Positions 16,222 through 23,504 of a DNA stretch of 38,682 nucleotides are shown piece by piece (within the stretch, counting starts at the first letter, position 1; each line of letters begins with the position of its first letter). The notes below the pieces were generated by a model. That model was not told where the DNA came from and ran no database searches. It worked only from the letters and a program-made list of their open reading frames with translations. Source of the DNA: DATATV01 sp035551355. GTDB lineage: Bacteria > Actinomycetota > Actinomycetes > Mycobacteriales > Pseudonocardiaceae. Location of the stretch: the NCBI GenBank assembly GCA_035551355.1, contig DASZNF010000022.1:1-38682 (forward strand). The letters run 5' to 3'. The translations under genes and the position numbers were made by a program.

Positions 16222-16542
16222 ATGACCCAGGGTGGCTTTACCGTCGACACCAGGGTGATCGCCCAGCACGCCAGCACGGTCCGCGCCCGGGGCGAGGACG
16301 TGTCGGAGGTCGCGAACAACGTGTCCGGCGCGACCATCGGCGGGGACGCGCTCGGCAAGATCGGCGAGCAGACCGCGTCCCAGGTGCAGCAGGCGATCAG
16401 CCAGGCCCAGCAGGCGGTGAACAGCGCCAGTCAGAGCCTGCAGAGCCAGAGCGGTTCGCTGAGCCGGACCGCCGTCAACTACACCCAGACCGATGAGGAT
16501 GGGGCGCAGAAGTTCACCAAGGTGGAGTCCACTATCCGATAG
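16222..16542 (+). CDS. EspC-like (DUF2580) type VII secretion target
   Basis: A 106-residue protein of the ESX-1 secretion-associated EspC class. It opens GGFTVDTRVIAQHASTVRARGEDV, has a helical body rich in Gln/Ala/Ser (SQVQQAISQAQQAVNSASQSL) and ends with the secretion signal YTQTD (Tyr87, Asp91), matching YxxxD/E, in the context NYTQTDEDGAQKF that is common in this family. No signal peptide. A good GAGGAG ribosome site lies 13 bases before the ATG. It sits 43 bp after the Ser-Gly protein gene and completes the cassette. EspC homologues polymerise or are co-secreted with partners; co-export with the WXG-like protein is inference. Confidence 0.82.
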   Translation: MTQGGFTVDTRVIAQHASTVRARGEDVSEVANNVSGATIGGDALGKIGEQTASQVQQAISQAQQAVNSASQSLQSQSGSLSRTAVNYTQTDEDGAQKFTKVESTIR

Positions 16543-16544
16543 CA

Positions 16545-16582
16545 CACCGCCACGGCGGTGCGAACCGTGCCGGATCGGCACG
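16545..16582. terminator. Two back-to-back hairpins between convergent genes
   Basis: Hairpin 1 has arms CACCGC (16545-16550) and GCGGTG (16555-16560). Hairpin 2 has arms CGTGCCG (16566-16572) and CGGCACG (16576-16582) with a three-base loop. They fill the gap between the EspC-like gene and the sigma factor gene, one pair on each side, and probably terminate transcription from both strands. Confidence 0.7.
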
Positions 16583-16583
16583 T

Positions 16584-17147
16584 TCACACCGCCGCGGGGG
16601 TGTCGTTCCGCATGATCGAGCGCAACATCCGCAGTCCGTAGAAGACCCGGCTCTTGACCGTGCCGACCGGGATGTTCAACGCCTGGGCCGCCTGCGCGTT
16701 GGTCTGATCGCACAGGTAGGTCACCCGGAGCACCTGGCGGTAGGGCTCGGGCAGCTGGCCAAGGGCCTCGTCCACCATGTGCGCGGACAGGATCTGGTCG
16801 GTCAGCTCGGGCAGCGCGACCTCGCCGGCTTCGTCCAGCGGCAGTTCGCCGTGCCGCATCCGGGCCGACCGGTAGCCGTCCATCACCAGGTTGTGCGCGA
16901 CCCGCATCAGCCAGCCGCGAATCGAACCGTGTTCGGGGGTCATGTGTTTGCGGTGCCGCCACGCCCGCAGAAACGTTTCCTGCACGACGTCTTCGGCCCA
17001 GGCCGCATCACCCCGGGTCAGGCGGCGGGTGTAGTTGAACACGGCGGCGCTGTACTCGTCGATCAGATTCCGCAGCTGGATTTCGGTGGCCGGATCGAGA
17101 TCAGCTCGCTCGGATTCCCGAATGCCTGACGGCGCGGATTGCACCAT
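16584..17147 (-). CDS. ECF-type sigma-70 factor
   Basis: A 187-residue extracytoplasmic-function sigma factor that directs RNA polymerase to stress or envelope promoters. Region 2 is visible in LIDEYSAAVFNYTRRLTRG, AWAEDVVQETFLRAWRH and GSIRGWLMRVAHNLVMDGYRSARMR (residues about 20-95). Region 4 is LGQLPEPYRQVLRVTYLCDQTNAQAAQALNIPVGTVKSRVFYGLRMLR (about 125-178), with the HTH at the end. The start at 17147 is chosen because GGAG lies nine bases upstream; an ATG five codons earlier (17162) lacks a site. No zinc-finger anti-sigma gene is next to it, which is unusual. It converges on the type VII-like cassette, but co-regulation is only a guess. Confidence 0.9.
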   Translation of the reverse strand: MVQSAPSGIRESERADLDPATEIQLRNLIDEYSAAVFNYTRRLTRGDAAWAEDVVQETFLRAWRHRKHMTPEHGSIRGWLMRVAHNLVMDGYRSARMRHGELPLDEAGEVALPELTDQILSAHMVDEALGQLPEPYRQVLRVTYLCDQTNAQAAQALNIPVGTVKSRVFYGLRMLRSIMRNDTPAAV

Positions 17148-17255
17148 GACGACACGCTCCATTTGTCGAACGCGATTCCGGGTTGGAACCAGCGCGACGC
17201 GCGGACCGGTTCGCCTTGGCGGGCAAGGGTTTCCGGTCCACGCGAGACCGGTGGT

Positions 17256-17852
17256 TCAGTAGGCCCTCGGCGGCTGGGGGACGGCGGGCCGGGCGCTCTG
17301 CGCGTCGGCGACAGTGCGCCGGGTGTAGCGCAGCGCCAGGAGCACCGCGACGATCACCGGGCCCCATTCCAGGAGGTGCTGCTGGAATGGACGCAACGAG
17401 GAACCGGCCGCGGCGCTGGCCAGGTGGGCCAGGCCCATGACGAGCACGGCCGCGCCCCACGCGGAGCTGATCTTGCGGTTCAGGGCGATGAAGTGCGGGC
17501 TCTTCCACATTTCCCGCGGCACATCGGCCCGGGCGATCGTCGCGGTGAACGGCGCGACCGGCGCGGTGGTCAGCATGTAGGCGGCCAGTACAAGGGAGGC
17601 GATACCGCGGCCGTAGTCGCCAAGGAAATGCTGGGTCTGCGCGTCGCCGGTGAAGGCGATGACGGACAACACCGCCAGCGTGATCGCCTGCACGATCGGC
17701 AGCACCGGGACGCCCTTGCGGGCCATGACCGCGACCACGACCAACGCGGCCGCGGTACCGGCCAGAGTGGCGGCACCGACGGGAATTCGCCCGTCCAGCA
17801 AACTGAAAAGAACAAGTGGCACAAATCCAATGACAAGTGTGACGGGGTTCAT
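17256..17852 (-). CDS. Multi-pass integral membrane protein of unknown function
   Basis: A 198-residue protein with about six hydrophobic segments (LVIGFVPLVLFSLL, AATLAGTAAALVVVAVMA, VLPIVQAITLAVLSVIAF, GIASLVLAAYMLT, AWGAAVLVMGLAHLAS, VIVAVLLALRY). A conserved-looking loop REMWKSPHFIALNRKISSAW sits between helices four and five. I do not recognise the family beyond a loose likeness to intracellular-septation-like membrane proteins. A strong AAGGAG ribosome site precedes the ATG. It diverges from the LuxR regulator gene with an 89-bp gap, so the regulator may control it. Confidence 0.7.
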   Translation of the reverse strand: MNPVTLVIGFVPLVLFSLLDGRIPVGAATLAGTAAALVVVAVMARKGVPVLPIVQAITLAVLSVIAFTGDAQTQHFLGDYGRGIASLVLAAYMLTTAPVAPFTATIARADVPREMWKSPHFIALNRKISSAWGAAVLVMGLAHLASAAAGSSLRPFQQHLLEWGPVIVAVLLALRYTRRTVADAQSARPAVPQPPRAY

Positions 17853-17941
17853 CTGTTCTCCTTGGTCAGGTGTAATGTGCCGCGCGGTTGGTCACGCCGG
17901 ACGTGGTGTCGAGATCGAGTTTCGTGGGGGAGGCAGCCGGG

Positions 17942-20587
17942 GTGACTGTTCGAAACGACCAGTCCGGCTCGTTCGACGCCGGTCACGCGCTGCGATGGAG
18001 CGGTCACCAGAACGCCGCGCTGGACGAGGCGGTCGGCCGGGCGGCCGACGGCATCCCCACGGTTCTGCTGGTCGAGGGTGCCCCGGGCACCGGGAAGACG
18101 ACCTTCCTGCGCCGGGTCGCGGCCACCGCTGAGGGCTTTCACCTGTTGCAGCTGCAGGCCGACAGCGACTGGCAGCAGCCCTATGCCGCGCTGGTCGAAT
18201 GGGGCGTGCTGGACGCCCCGCCCGACCCCGGCCTCACCTCCCTGCAGGCGGCGCGGATGTTGCGCGGGTGGATCGAGCGGACCCGGTCCGGCGCTCCCCT
18301 GCTGATCATCGTCGACAACCTGGAATCCCTGGACACCGAGTCCAGCGACATGATCGCCCGCCTGGTCGAGCGCACCTTCTCCGATCGGCTGCTGGTCGCG
18401 GCGGCCGCGGGCGCGCTGACCGGCGAGGCGCTGGAACCGTGGCACCGGCTGGTGCTCGACGCCGACCGCGCGATCCACCTGGAACTGTCCGGATTGGACG
18501 AACCGGCTGCCGCGGACCTGGTGACCACCGCCTGGCCCGAGGCCGACGAGGACCTGGCCAAGCGGCTCTGGGCGCACACCGCGGGCAATCCCCTGTTCCT
18601 GCAGACCATCCTGCACGAGCACACGCTCGACGAGGTCCGCGACGCCGAGGAGCTACCCGCGCCCCGCGACCTGGCCCGCGCCCTGGCCGCCCGGCTGCGC
18701 CGCCTGGACGCCGAAGGCGGCGCGCTGCTGCGGGCCGTGGTCATCCTCGGCGACCGCTGGACCTCCTCCCGCACGGCCGGCGCGCTGTCCGGACTGGACG
18801 ACCCCACGACGGCCGCGGACCGGTTGCGCCAGCAGGGTTTGCTGGTGTCCCGGGGATCGGACGACCGGGCCGAGATCCGGGCCGCCAGCGGGGTCATCCG
18901 CACCGCCAGCGCCGACACCATCCCGCCGGCCGAGCGCCGCGCTCTGCACCGCAAGGCCGCGGCCCTGGTCGACGCGCCGATCGACGCGCTGCGGCACCGG
19001 TTCCTGGCCGCCAACGGCTACGACGAGGAACTGGCCGCCGAGTTGGAGACGGCGGCGCGGTCGATCCACCTGGCCCGGCGGTTCGGGCAGGCCAGCCGGG
19101 TCGGGTTGTGGGCCTCCGCGGTCACCGCGGACCCGGTGGAGCGCGAGCGGCGGTTCCTGGACGCGTTGTTCTACGCGGTGCTGGGCCGGGAGATCGAGTC
19201 GGTCGAGCGCAGGCTGGCCGAGATCGGCTACGCCCACGACGAGGCCCGGCGCCGGATGGTGGAGGGTTTCGCGCTGATCGGCCGCAGACGCTGGTCGCGG
19301 GCGTCGGCGGTGTTGCTGTCCATCCCGGCCGCCGCGATCGCGGCCACCGACGAGCTGACCCGGCTGCGCCTGCACACCCTGCGGGCCTGGACCCAGGTGG
19401 TGACCGGCGGCTCGGTGCGGACGGCCCGGGAGGAACTGGCGCTGGCCAGTGCCCAGCAGGCCACCGAACCCTGCCTGAGCGGCTATTTCGGCTTCGCCTC
19501 GGCGCTGGCCAACGATGCCGGGATCGGCGGCTCCCCGGCCCGCGTCGCCGACGGGCTGGATCTGGACGACGCCTGGCGCGGAGTGGCCGCCGCGGTCGGC
19601 GGGCTGCCTGATGTCGCGGTCCGCAATCTCACCCCGTTCACCGCCAAGATCGACGACGGCCTGGTGTCCATGGGCGACGGCGAGTTCCACGCCCTGCTCG
19701 GCTACGCGCACTGGCTGCGCGGGGAGTGGCCTGCGGCCCGGGAGGTGATCCGGACCAGCCTGCGGGCCCGGTACGGCACGGTGAACCCGATGGTCCGCGC
19801 CGTGGCCGTGCTCCCCGACCTGGCCACCGGCGATTTCGGCACCCTGGCCCAGCATCGCGAACAGGCTCGCGCGGCGCTGCGGGAAGCCCCGTGGCCGCCG
19901 GCCATCGCCACCGCCAGCACGGCCGAGTTCGTCTGCCTGCGCCTGACCGGCCGGCAGCAGGAGCAGGCCCGGTACCTGGACGAACTGAACGCGGACTTCG
20001 GCGCCATCGCCTGGCCCGGTTCCGAGCCGCCGCTGTGGCTGCTGACCCAGGGCCTGATCAACACCGCGGCCCGGCGCCCCGACGCGGTCCACGACCTGGC
20101 CGCCCGGCTGGAACGCCACCCGAGCCCGATCGACTGGCGCGCGGCGGGCGTGGCCTGGCTGCGCGGACTCGCCGTGGAACTGACCGGTGACCTGCCCGCG
20201 GCCGAACGCTCGCTGAGCCAGGCCCGGACCAGCGGCCTGGGCGGACTGCGCATCCACGCCGCTCTGCTGGCCGCCGACCTGGCCCGGGTCCGGCACGAAC
20301 TGGGCGACGACAGCGGCGCCGCCAGCGCCCAGCGCGAACACGACGACCGGCTGGCCGAGGTCGACGGCGCGGCCCACCTGATCGCCGACGCCACCGACCC
20401 GCTGACGCCGCTGAGCGACCGGGAACGCGAGGTGGTGACCCTGCTGACCCAGGGGTTGAGCTACGCGCAGATCGCCAAGGAACTGTTCGTCTCGCGCAGT
20501 ACCGTGGCCTTCCACCTGTCCAACATCTACGCCAAGACCGCGACCGGATCACGCCACGAGCTGACCGACCTGGTGCGCCGCGGCTGA
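17942..20587 (+). CDS. Large LuxR-family (LAL/MalT-like) ATPase transcription regulator
   Basis: An 881-residue regulator of the LAL class. The N-terminal AAA-type NTPase has Walker A GAPGTGKTTFL (about residues 60-70) and Walker B LLIIVDNLESLD. A long helical TPR-like middle follows. The C-terminal LuxR HTH is LSDREREVVTLLTQGLSYAQIAKELFVSRSTVAFHLSNIYAKT, with GSRHEL at the end. Such proteins sense a ligand through the TPR/ATPase part and activate nearby operons. The GTG at 17942 has GGGGGAGG seven to eight bases upstream; an earlier TTG lacks one. A 19-bp inverted repeat covers its codons 2-8 and recurs before the downstream hydrolase, suggesting autoregulation and control of the 20662-22573 operon. 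Confidence 0.9.
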   Translation: MTVRNDQSGSFDAGHALRWSGHQNAALDEAVGRAADGIPTVLLVEGAPGTGKTTFLRRVAATAEGFHLLQLQADSDWQQPYAALVEWGVLDAPPDPGLTSLQAARMLRGWIERTRSGAPLLIIVDNLESLDTESSDMIARLVERTFSDRLLVAAAAGALTGEALEPWHRLVLDADRAIHLELSGLDEPAAADLVTTAWPEADEDLAKRLWAHTAGNPLFLQTILHEHTLDEVRDAEELPAPRDLARALAARLRRLDAEGGALLRAVVILGDRWTSSRTAGALSGLDDPTTAADRLRQQGLLVSRGSDDRAEIRAASGVIRTASADTIPPAERRALHRKAAALVDAPIDALRHRFLAANGYDEELAAELETAARSIHLARRFGQASRVGLWASAVTADPVERERRFLDALFYAVLGREIESVERRLAEIGYAHDEARRRMVEGFALIGRRRWSRASAVLLSIPAAAIAATDELTRLRLHTLRAWTQVVTGGSVRTAREELALASAQQATEPCLSGYFGFASALANDAGIGGSPARVADGLDLDDAWRGVAAAVGGLPDVAVRNLTPFTAKIDDGLVSMGDGEFHALLGYAHWLRGEWPAAREVIRTSLRARYGTVNPMVRAVAVLPDLATGDFGTLAQHREQARAALREAPWPPAIATASTAEFVCLRLTGRQQEQARYLDELNADFGAIAWPGSEPPLWLLTQGLINTAARRPDAVHDLAARLERHPSPIDWRAAGVAWLRGLAVELTGDLPAAERSLSQARTSGLGGLRIHAALLAADLARVRHELGDDSGAASAQREHDDRLAEVDGAAHLIADATDPLTPLSDREREVVTLLTQGLSYAQIAKELFVSRSTVAFHLSNIYAKTATGSRHELTDLVRRG
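17945..17963. promoter_or_regulatory. Near-perfect inverted repeat at the LuxR gene start
   Basis: Left arm ACTGTTCG, spacer AAA, right arm CGACCAGT; the arms differ from symmetry at one base. It matches the repeat at 20610-20628 at 18 of 19 positions. It lies inside the first codons of the regulator, a position suited to autorepression. Confidence 0.7.
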
Positions 20588-20609
20588 CGGACCGGCCACC
20601 CTGGGTCGA

Positions 20610-20628
20610 ACTGGTCGAAACGACCAGT
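20610..20628. promoter_or_regulatory. Perfect inverted repeat upstream of the alpha/beta hydrolase
   Basis: Arms ACTGGTCG and CGACCAGT with spacer AAA, 34 bp before the hydrolase start and 23 bp after the LuxR gene stop. The same sequence, one base changed, lies at the LuxR gene start (17945-17963). Likely binding site of that regulator. Confidence 0.75.
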
Positions 20629-20661
20629 CGGCCCGATCCGCCGCGCTGTCAGGCTCGGCGC

Positions 20662-21912
20662 ATGAGAACCGACGCCCTCTTCGCGGTCGACCCCAAGCAA
20701 GCCCTGACCGGTCGGCTGTTCACCGACGACGACTTCGACTTCAACGCCCGCTACGCCATCAGCAAGGCCAGCCAGGGCTCGCTGGACATCGGCGTGGCCA
20801 TCAGCACGCTGGGCCGGATCGCCGACGGCGACCCGGAGAGCTGGCTGCGGGAGTGGACGGTCACCGCGGAGCGGCTGCACCGACAGGCGACGGCCAGCGA
20901 CCAGGCCGGCCGGCACCAGACCGCAGCCTGGTTCTACCTTGGCGCGGCCGACTCGTACGCGCGGGCGCTGGCCTTCATCGACGGCCTGCCCGACGACAGC
21001 GCGCTGCCGCCGACGTTCCAGCGCTACCTGGAATGCTGGGAGGCGTTCATCGACGCCTCGAACGGCAGGCACGTCCGTTTCGGCATCGAATTCGAGAACA
21101 CCACACTGCCCGGATATCTGTTCCGGCCGGACGACAGCGGCGAAACGCGGCCGACCGTGGTCATCACCAACGGCAGCGATGGCGCGTTGTCCGGGCTGTG
21201 GGGCGAGGGCGTCAAAGCCGGTCTGGACCGCGGCTGGAACGTGTTCGTCTTCGACGGCCCCGGGCAGCAGACCCTGTTGTTCGACAAGGGAGTTCCGTTC
21301 CGGCACGACTGGGAAAGCGTGCTCACCCCGGTGCTGGACGAGCTGGTCAACCGTTCCGATGTGGACGGCGAACGCTTGCTGGCACTGGGAATCAGCCAGG
21401 GCGGCTACTGGTTGCCGCGCGCGCTGGCCTTCGAGCACCGGTTCGTCGCGGCGGTCGTCGACGACGGCGTGTGGGACGTCGCCAGGGTCTGGTACGGCAA
21501 CCTGCCGCAGCCGTTGGTGGACCTGCTGGAGGCCGGCGAGCGGGACGAGTTCAACCAGGCCATGGCGGTCGCGCCGACCGATGCCGTGCGGTCCCGTGGC
21601 TTCCGGTTCCGGGCTCGCCCGTACGGCGATTTCGACACGAACTACGACCTTTTCCACGCCGTGGGCGAATATCGCCTGGAAAAAGTCGCGGGCCGGATTC
21701 GCACCCCGATGCTGATCTGCGACCCCGACGACGAGGACTGGTTCACCGGTCAGCCGCGGGAGCTCTACGACGCGCTGCGGTGCGAGAAGGAACTGGTGCA
21801 CTTCTCCCGCGAGGACGGCGCCAACCTCCACTGCGAGCCCTGGGCGCGGGGCCTGGTGACCGCCCGGATGTGCGACTTCTTCCAGCGGCACCTGGAACTG
21901 GTCGAGGGGTAG
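20662..21912 (+). CDS. Alpha/beta hydrolase (dihydropseudooxynicotine-hydrolase-like)
   Basis: A 416-residue hydrolase with a long helical N-terminal cap (residues 1-145) followed by an alpha/beta-hydrolase core. The core shows GYLFRPDD, FDGPGQQ, nucleophile elbow GISQGG (Ser245), acid in DPDDED (about Asp354) and His390 in ANLHCEPW. The cap and overall length resemble 2,6-dihydropseudooxynicotine hydrolase and related C-C bond or ester hydrolases. No signal peptide. It is the first gene after the 19-bp inverted repeat and is followed four bases later by the TMEM175-like gene, so the two form an operon under the LuxR regulator. The substrate is unknown. Confidence 0.85.
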   Translation: MRTDALFAVDPKQALTGRLFTDDDFDFNARYAISKASQGSLDIGVAISTLGRIADGDPESWLREWTVTAERLHRQATASDQAGRHQTAAWFYLGAADSYARALAFIDGLPDDSALPPTFQRYLECWEAFIDASNGRHVRFGIEFENTTLPGYLFRPDDSGETRPTVVITNGSDGALSGLWGEGVKAGLDRGWNVFVFDGPGQQTLLFDKGVPFRHDWESVLTPVLDELVNRSDVDGERLLALGISQGGYWLPRALAFEHRFVAAVVDDGVWDVARVWYGNLPQPLVDLLEAGERDEFNQAMAVAPTDAVRSRGFRFRARPYGDFDTNYDLFHAVGEYRLEKVAGRIRTPMLICDPDDEDWFTGQPRELYDALRCEKELVHFSREDGANLHCEPWARGLVTARMCDFFQRHLELVEG

Positions 21913-21916
21913 GCCG

Positions 21917-22573
21917 ATGAGCGTCTATCCGAACGAGAGCTTCCAGGAACCGTTGAAGCGCAAGGATTCCCCGGAGCGACTGGTGTTCTTCACCGACGCT
22001 GTGGTGGCGATCGCCCTGACCCTGCTGGTGCTGCCGCTCACCGACATCGTGCCCGGCCTGGTCGCTGACCACGGGCATTCGATCCAGGCGTTCACCGAGC
22101 ACACCTGGCAGATCCGCAGCTTCCTGTTGAGTTTTCTGGTGATCGGACGGCAGTGGATGAGCCATCGCCGGTTGTTCGCGCAGGTGATCGGCTACACCAA
22201 CGAGCTGTTCATGCTGAACCTGCTGTGGCTGCTCACCGTTGTGGTCATGCCGTTTCCCACGCAGATGGTCGGCGCGTTCGGCACCGACAAGTTCACCTGC
22301 CTGTTCTACATCGGGACGATGCTGGCCAACAGCCTGTGCCTGACCGCGCTGGTGGCCAAGGTGCGCGGGAATCCCGAACTGACCGGCGATCCCGATGCCA
22401 TTTCCGACAGCTGGTGGATCGACTCGGTCGGCGCCACGGTGTCGCTGGCGGTGGCCTTGCTGCTGGCCGCATTCGTGCCCGGCGTCAGCTACTTCGCGAT
22501 CCTGCTACTGCTGGCGCCCGGCATCGCGGCCCGGCTGTCCCGCTCGGGAAAAGGAGTGGGCCGGACGTCGTAG
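21917..22573 (+). CDS. TMEM175-like (DUF1211) potassium channel/membrane protein
   Basis: A 218-residue six-helix membrane protein. The first helix is ERLVFFTDAVVAIALTLLVLPL, where FTD stands for the FSD selectivity-filter signature of bacterial TMEM175 leak K+ channels (Ser to Thr). Later helices are IRSFLLSFLVIGRQWMSHRRLF (with the usual WxxHR-type pattern), LFMLNLLWLLTVVVMPFPT and TVSLAVALLLAAFVPGV. Length fits the bacterial subunits that form tetramers. The ATG lies four bases after the hydrolase stop, with GAGGGG at the end of that gene as ribosome site. Function as an ion channel is by family. Confidence 0.8.
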   Translation: MSVYPNESFQEPLKRKDSPERLVFFTDAVVAIALTLLVLPLTDIVPGLVADHGHSIQAFTEHTWQIRSFLLSFLVIGRQWMSHRRLFAQVIGYTNELFMLNLLWLLTVVVMPFPTQMVGAFGTDKFTCLFYIGTMLANSLCLTALVAKVRGNPELTGDPDAISDSWWIDSVGATVSLAVALLLAAFVPGVSYFAILLLLAPGIAARLSRSGKGVGRTS

Positions 22574-22623
22574 GAGCTGATAGGTTGCCCCGGACCGTGA
22601 CACCGAGCGAGGAGGTGGGACCC

Positions 22624-22677
22624 ATGACCGCTGCACGCACGTGGGTGCTCCCCGCTCTGTCACGGCTGGGCGACTGA
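22624..22677 (+). CDS. Possible 17-residue leader peptide
   Basis: A tiny frame encodes MTAARTWVLPALSRLGD. Its ATG is preceded by GAGGAGGTGGG seven bases upstream, one of the strongest ribosome sites in the window. It ends 46 bp before the next hydrolase start, with a hairpin (22690-22711) between. This arrangement is like a translated leader that controls a downstream gene, but the peptide has no clear regulatory run of one amino acid. It may be a chance frame. Confidence 0.4.
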   Translation: MTAARTWVLPALSRLGD

Positions 22678-22689
22678 GATAGGTGTCGC

Positions 22690-22711
22690 CGGGAGCGCCA
22701 TCGCACTCCCG
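22690..22711 (+). promoter_or_regulatory. Hairpin between leader frame and hydrolase gene
   Basis: Arms CGGGAG (22690-22695) and CTCCCG (22706-22711) with a 10-nt loop that can pair further. It ends two bases before the GAAAGG-like ribosome site region and 12 bases before the ATG at 22724, so it could affect translation or act as an attenuator. Confidence 0.45.
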
Positions 22712-22723
22712 AAAGGCAATACC

Positions 22724-23470
22724 ATGAATCCCTTGCGTTTCACCGCGGAGACGACCGCCAACGGCGTCGTCGAGCGCGACTTCCTGCTGGGCGAGGTTCC
22801 CGGCGTGCTGTGGTCACCGGCGTCCGGCGCCGACCACGCTCCCCTGGTGCTGATGGGTCACGGTGGCGGCCTGCACAAGAGGGCGCCCGGGCTGGTCGCC
22901 CGCGCGCTCGACACGGTGACCCACCACGGTTTCACGGTCGCCGCCATCGACGCACCCGGCCACGGCGACCGGCCCCGCGACGAGCGGGACCGGCGCTGGG
23001 TCGCCGCACTCCGGCAGGCCCGGGCGGCGGGCGAATCGATCGAGCCGATCGTCATCGAGTTGAACATCTCCTTGGCCGAGCGGGCCGTGCCGGAATGGCG
23101 AGCCACTGTGGACGCCCTCCAGGCATTGCCCGAGATCGGCGAGGGGCCGGTCGGCTATTCCGGGATGACGCTGGCGTCTCACATCGGGCTGCCGCTGGCG
23201 GCCGAGGATCCCCGGATCACCGCCGCGATCTTCGGCGGGGTCTTCGTCTACCCGGAGTTGATGAGGGCGGCAGAGCGGATCACCATTCCGGTCGACTTCC
23301 TGCTGCCCTGGGACGACGCGGAACTCGACCGCGAATCCGGCCTGACCGTGTTCGATGCCTTGGGGTCCAAGGAGAAGACGCTGCACGCCTTCCAGGGCGG
23401 GCACAGGACGGTGCCAGGACGGCAGGTGGACACCGGGTTCTTCGCCCGCCACCTCGGATCACCGAGCTGA
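22724..23470 (+). CDS. Alpha/beta hydrolase (dienelactone-hydrolase-like)
   Basis: A 248-residue cytosolic alpha/beta hydrolase. It shows the oxyanion stretch LMGHGGGLHKR, AIDAPGHGDRPR, the nucleophile elbow GYSGM (Ser146), an acid in LPWDDAELD (Asp197/198) and His227 in GGHRTVPG. Length and order of motifs fit esterase/dienelactone-hydrolase-like proteins, but the elbow GYSGM is unusual for that group, where Cys is often found. It follows the possible leader peptide and hairpin, and is the last plus-strand gene before a convergent gene. The substrate is unknown. Confidence 0.82.
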   Translation: MNPLRFTAETTANGVVERDFLLGEVPGVLWSPASGADHAPLVLMGHGGGLHKRAPGLVARALDTVTHHGFTVAAIDAPGHGDRPRDERDRRWVAALRQARAAGESIEPIVIELNISLAERAVPEWRATVDALQALPEIGEGPVGYSGMTLASHIGLPLAAEDPRITAAIFGGVFVYPELMRAAERITIPVDFLLPWDDAELDRESGLTVFDALGSKEKTLHAFQGGHRTVPGRQVDTGFFARHLGSPS

Positions 23471-23504
23471 CCGGTATTTCGCTCAGCTGAGCGGATCTCC
23501 GGTC
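23469..23504. terminator. Palindromic element spanning two convergent stops
   Basis: A perfect 14-bp palindrome, CGCTCAGCTGAGCG (23480-23493), lies inside outer arms GACCGG (23469-23474) and CCGGTC (23499-23504). The stop codons of the two converging genes lie within it. It probably ends transcription from both sides. Confidence 0.55.

Noticed and set aside
14895..16358. Long minus-strand open frame of 487 residues (and another at 14975-16024)
   Set aside because: Antisense to the Ser-Gly repeat gene; composition is only Ala/Arg/Gly or Pro-rich as expected from GC-rich repeats, with no domain and no ribosome site.
18653..20515. Minus-strand frame of 620 residues
   Set aside because: Antisense to the LuxR regulator; low-complexity and without domain match.
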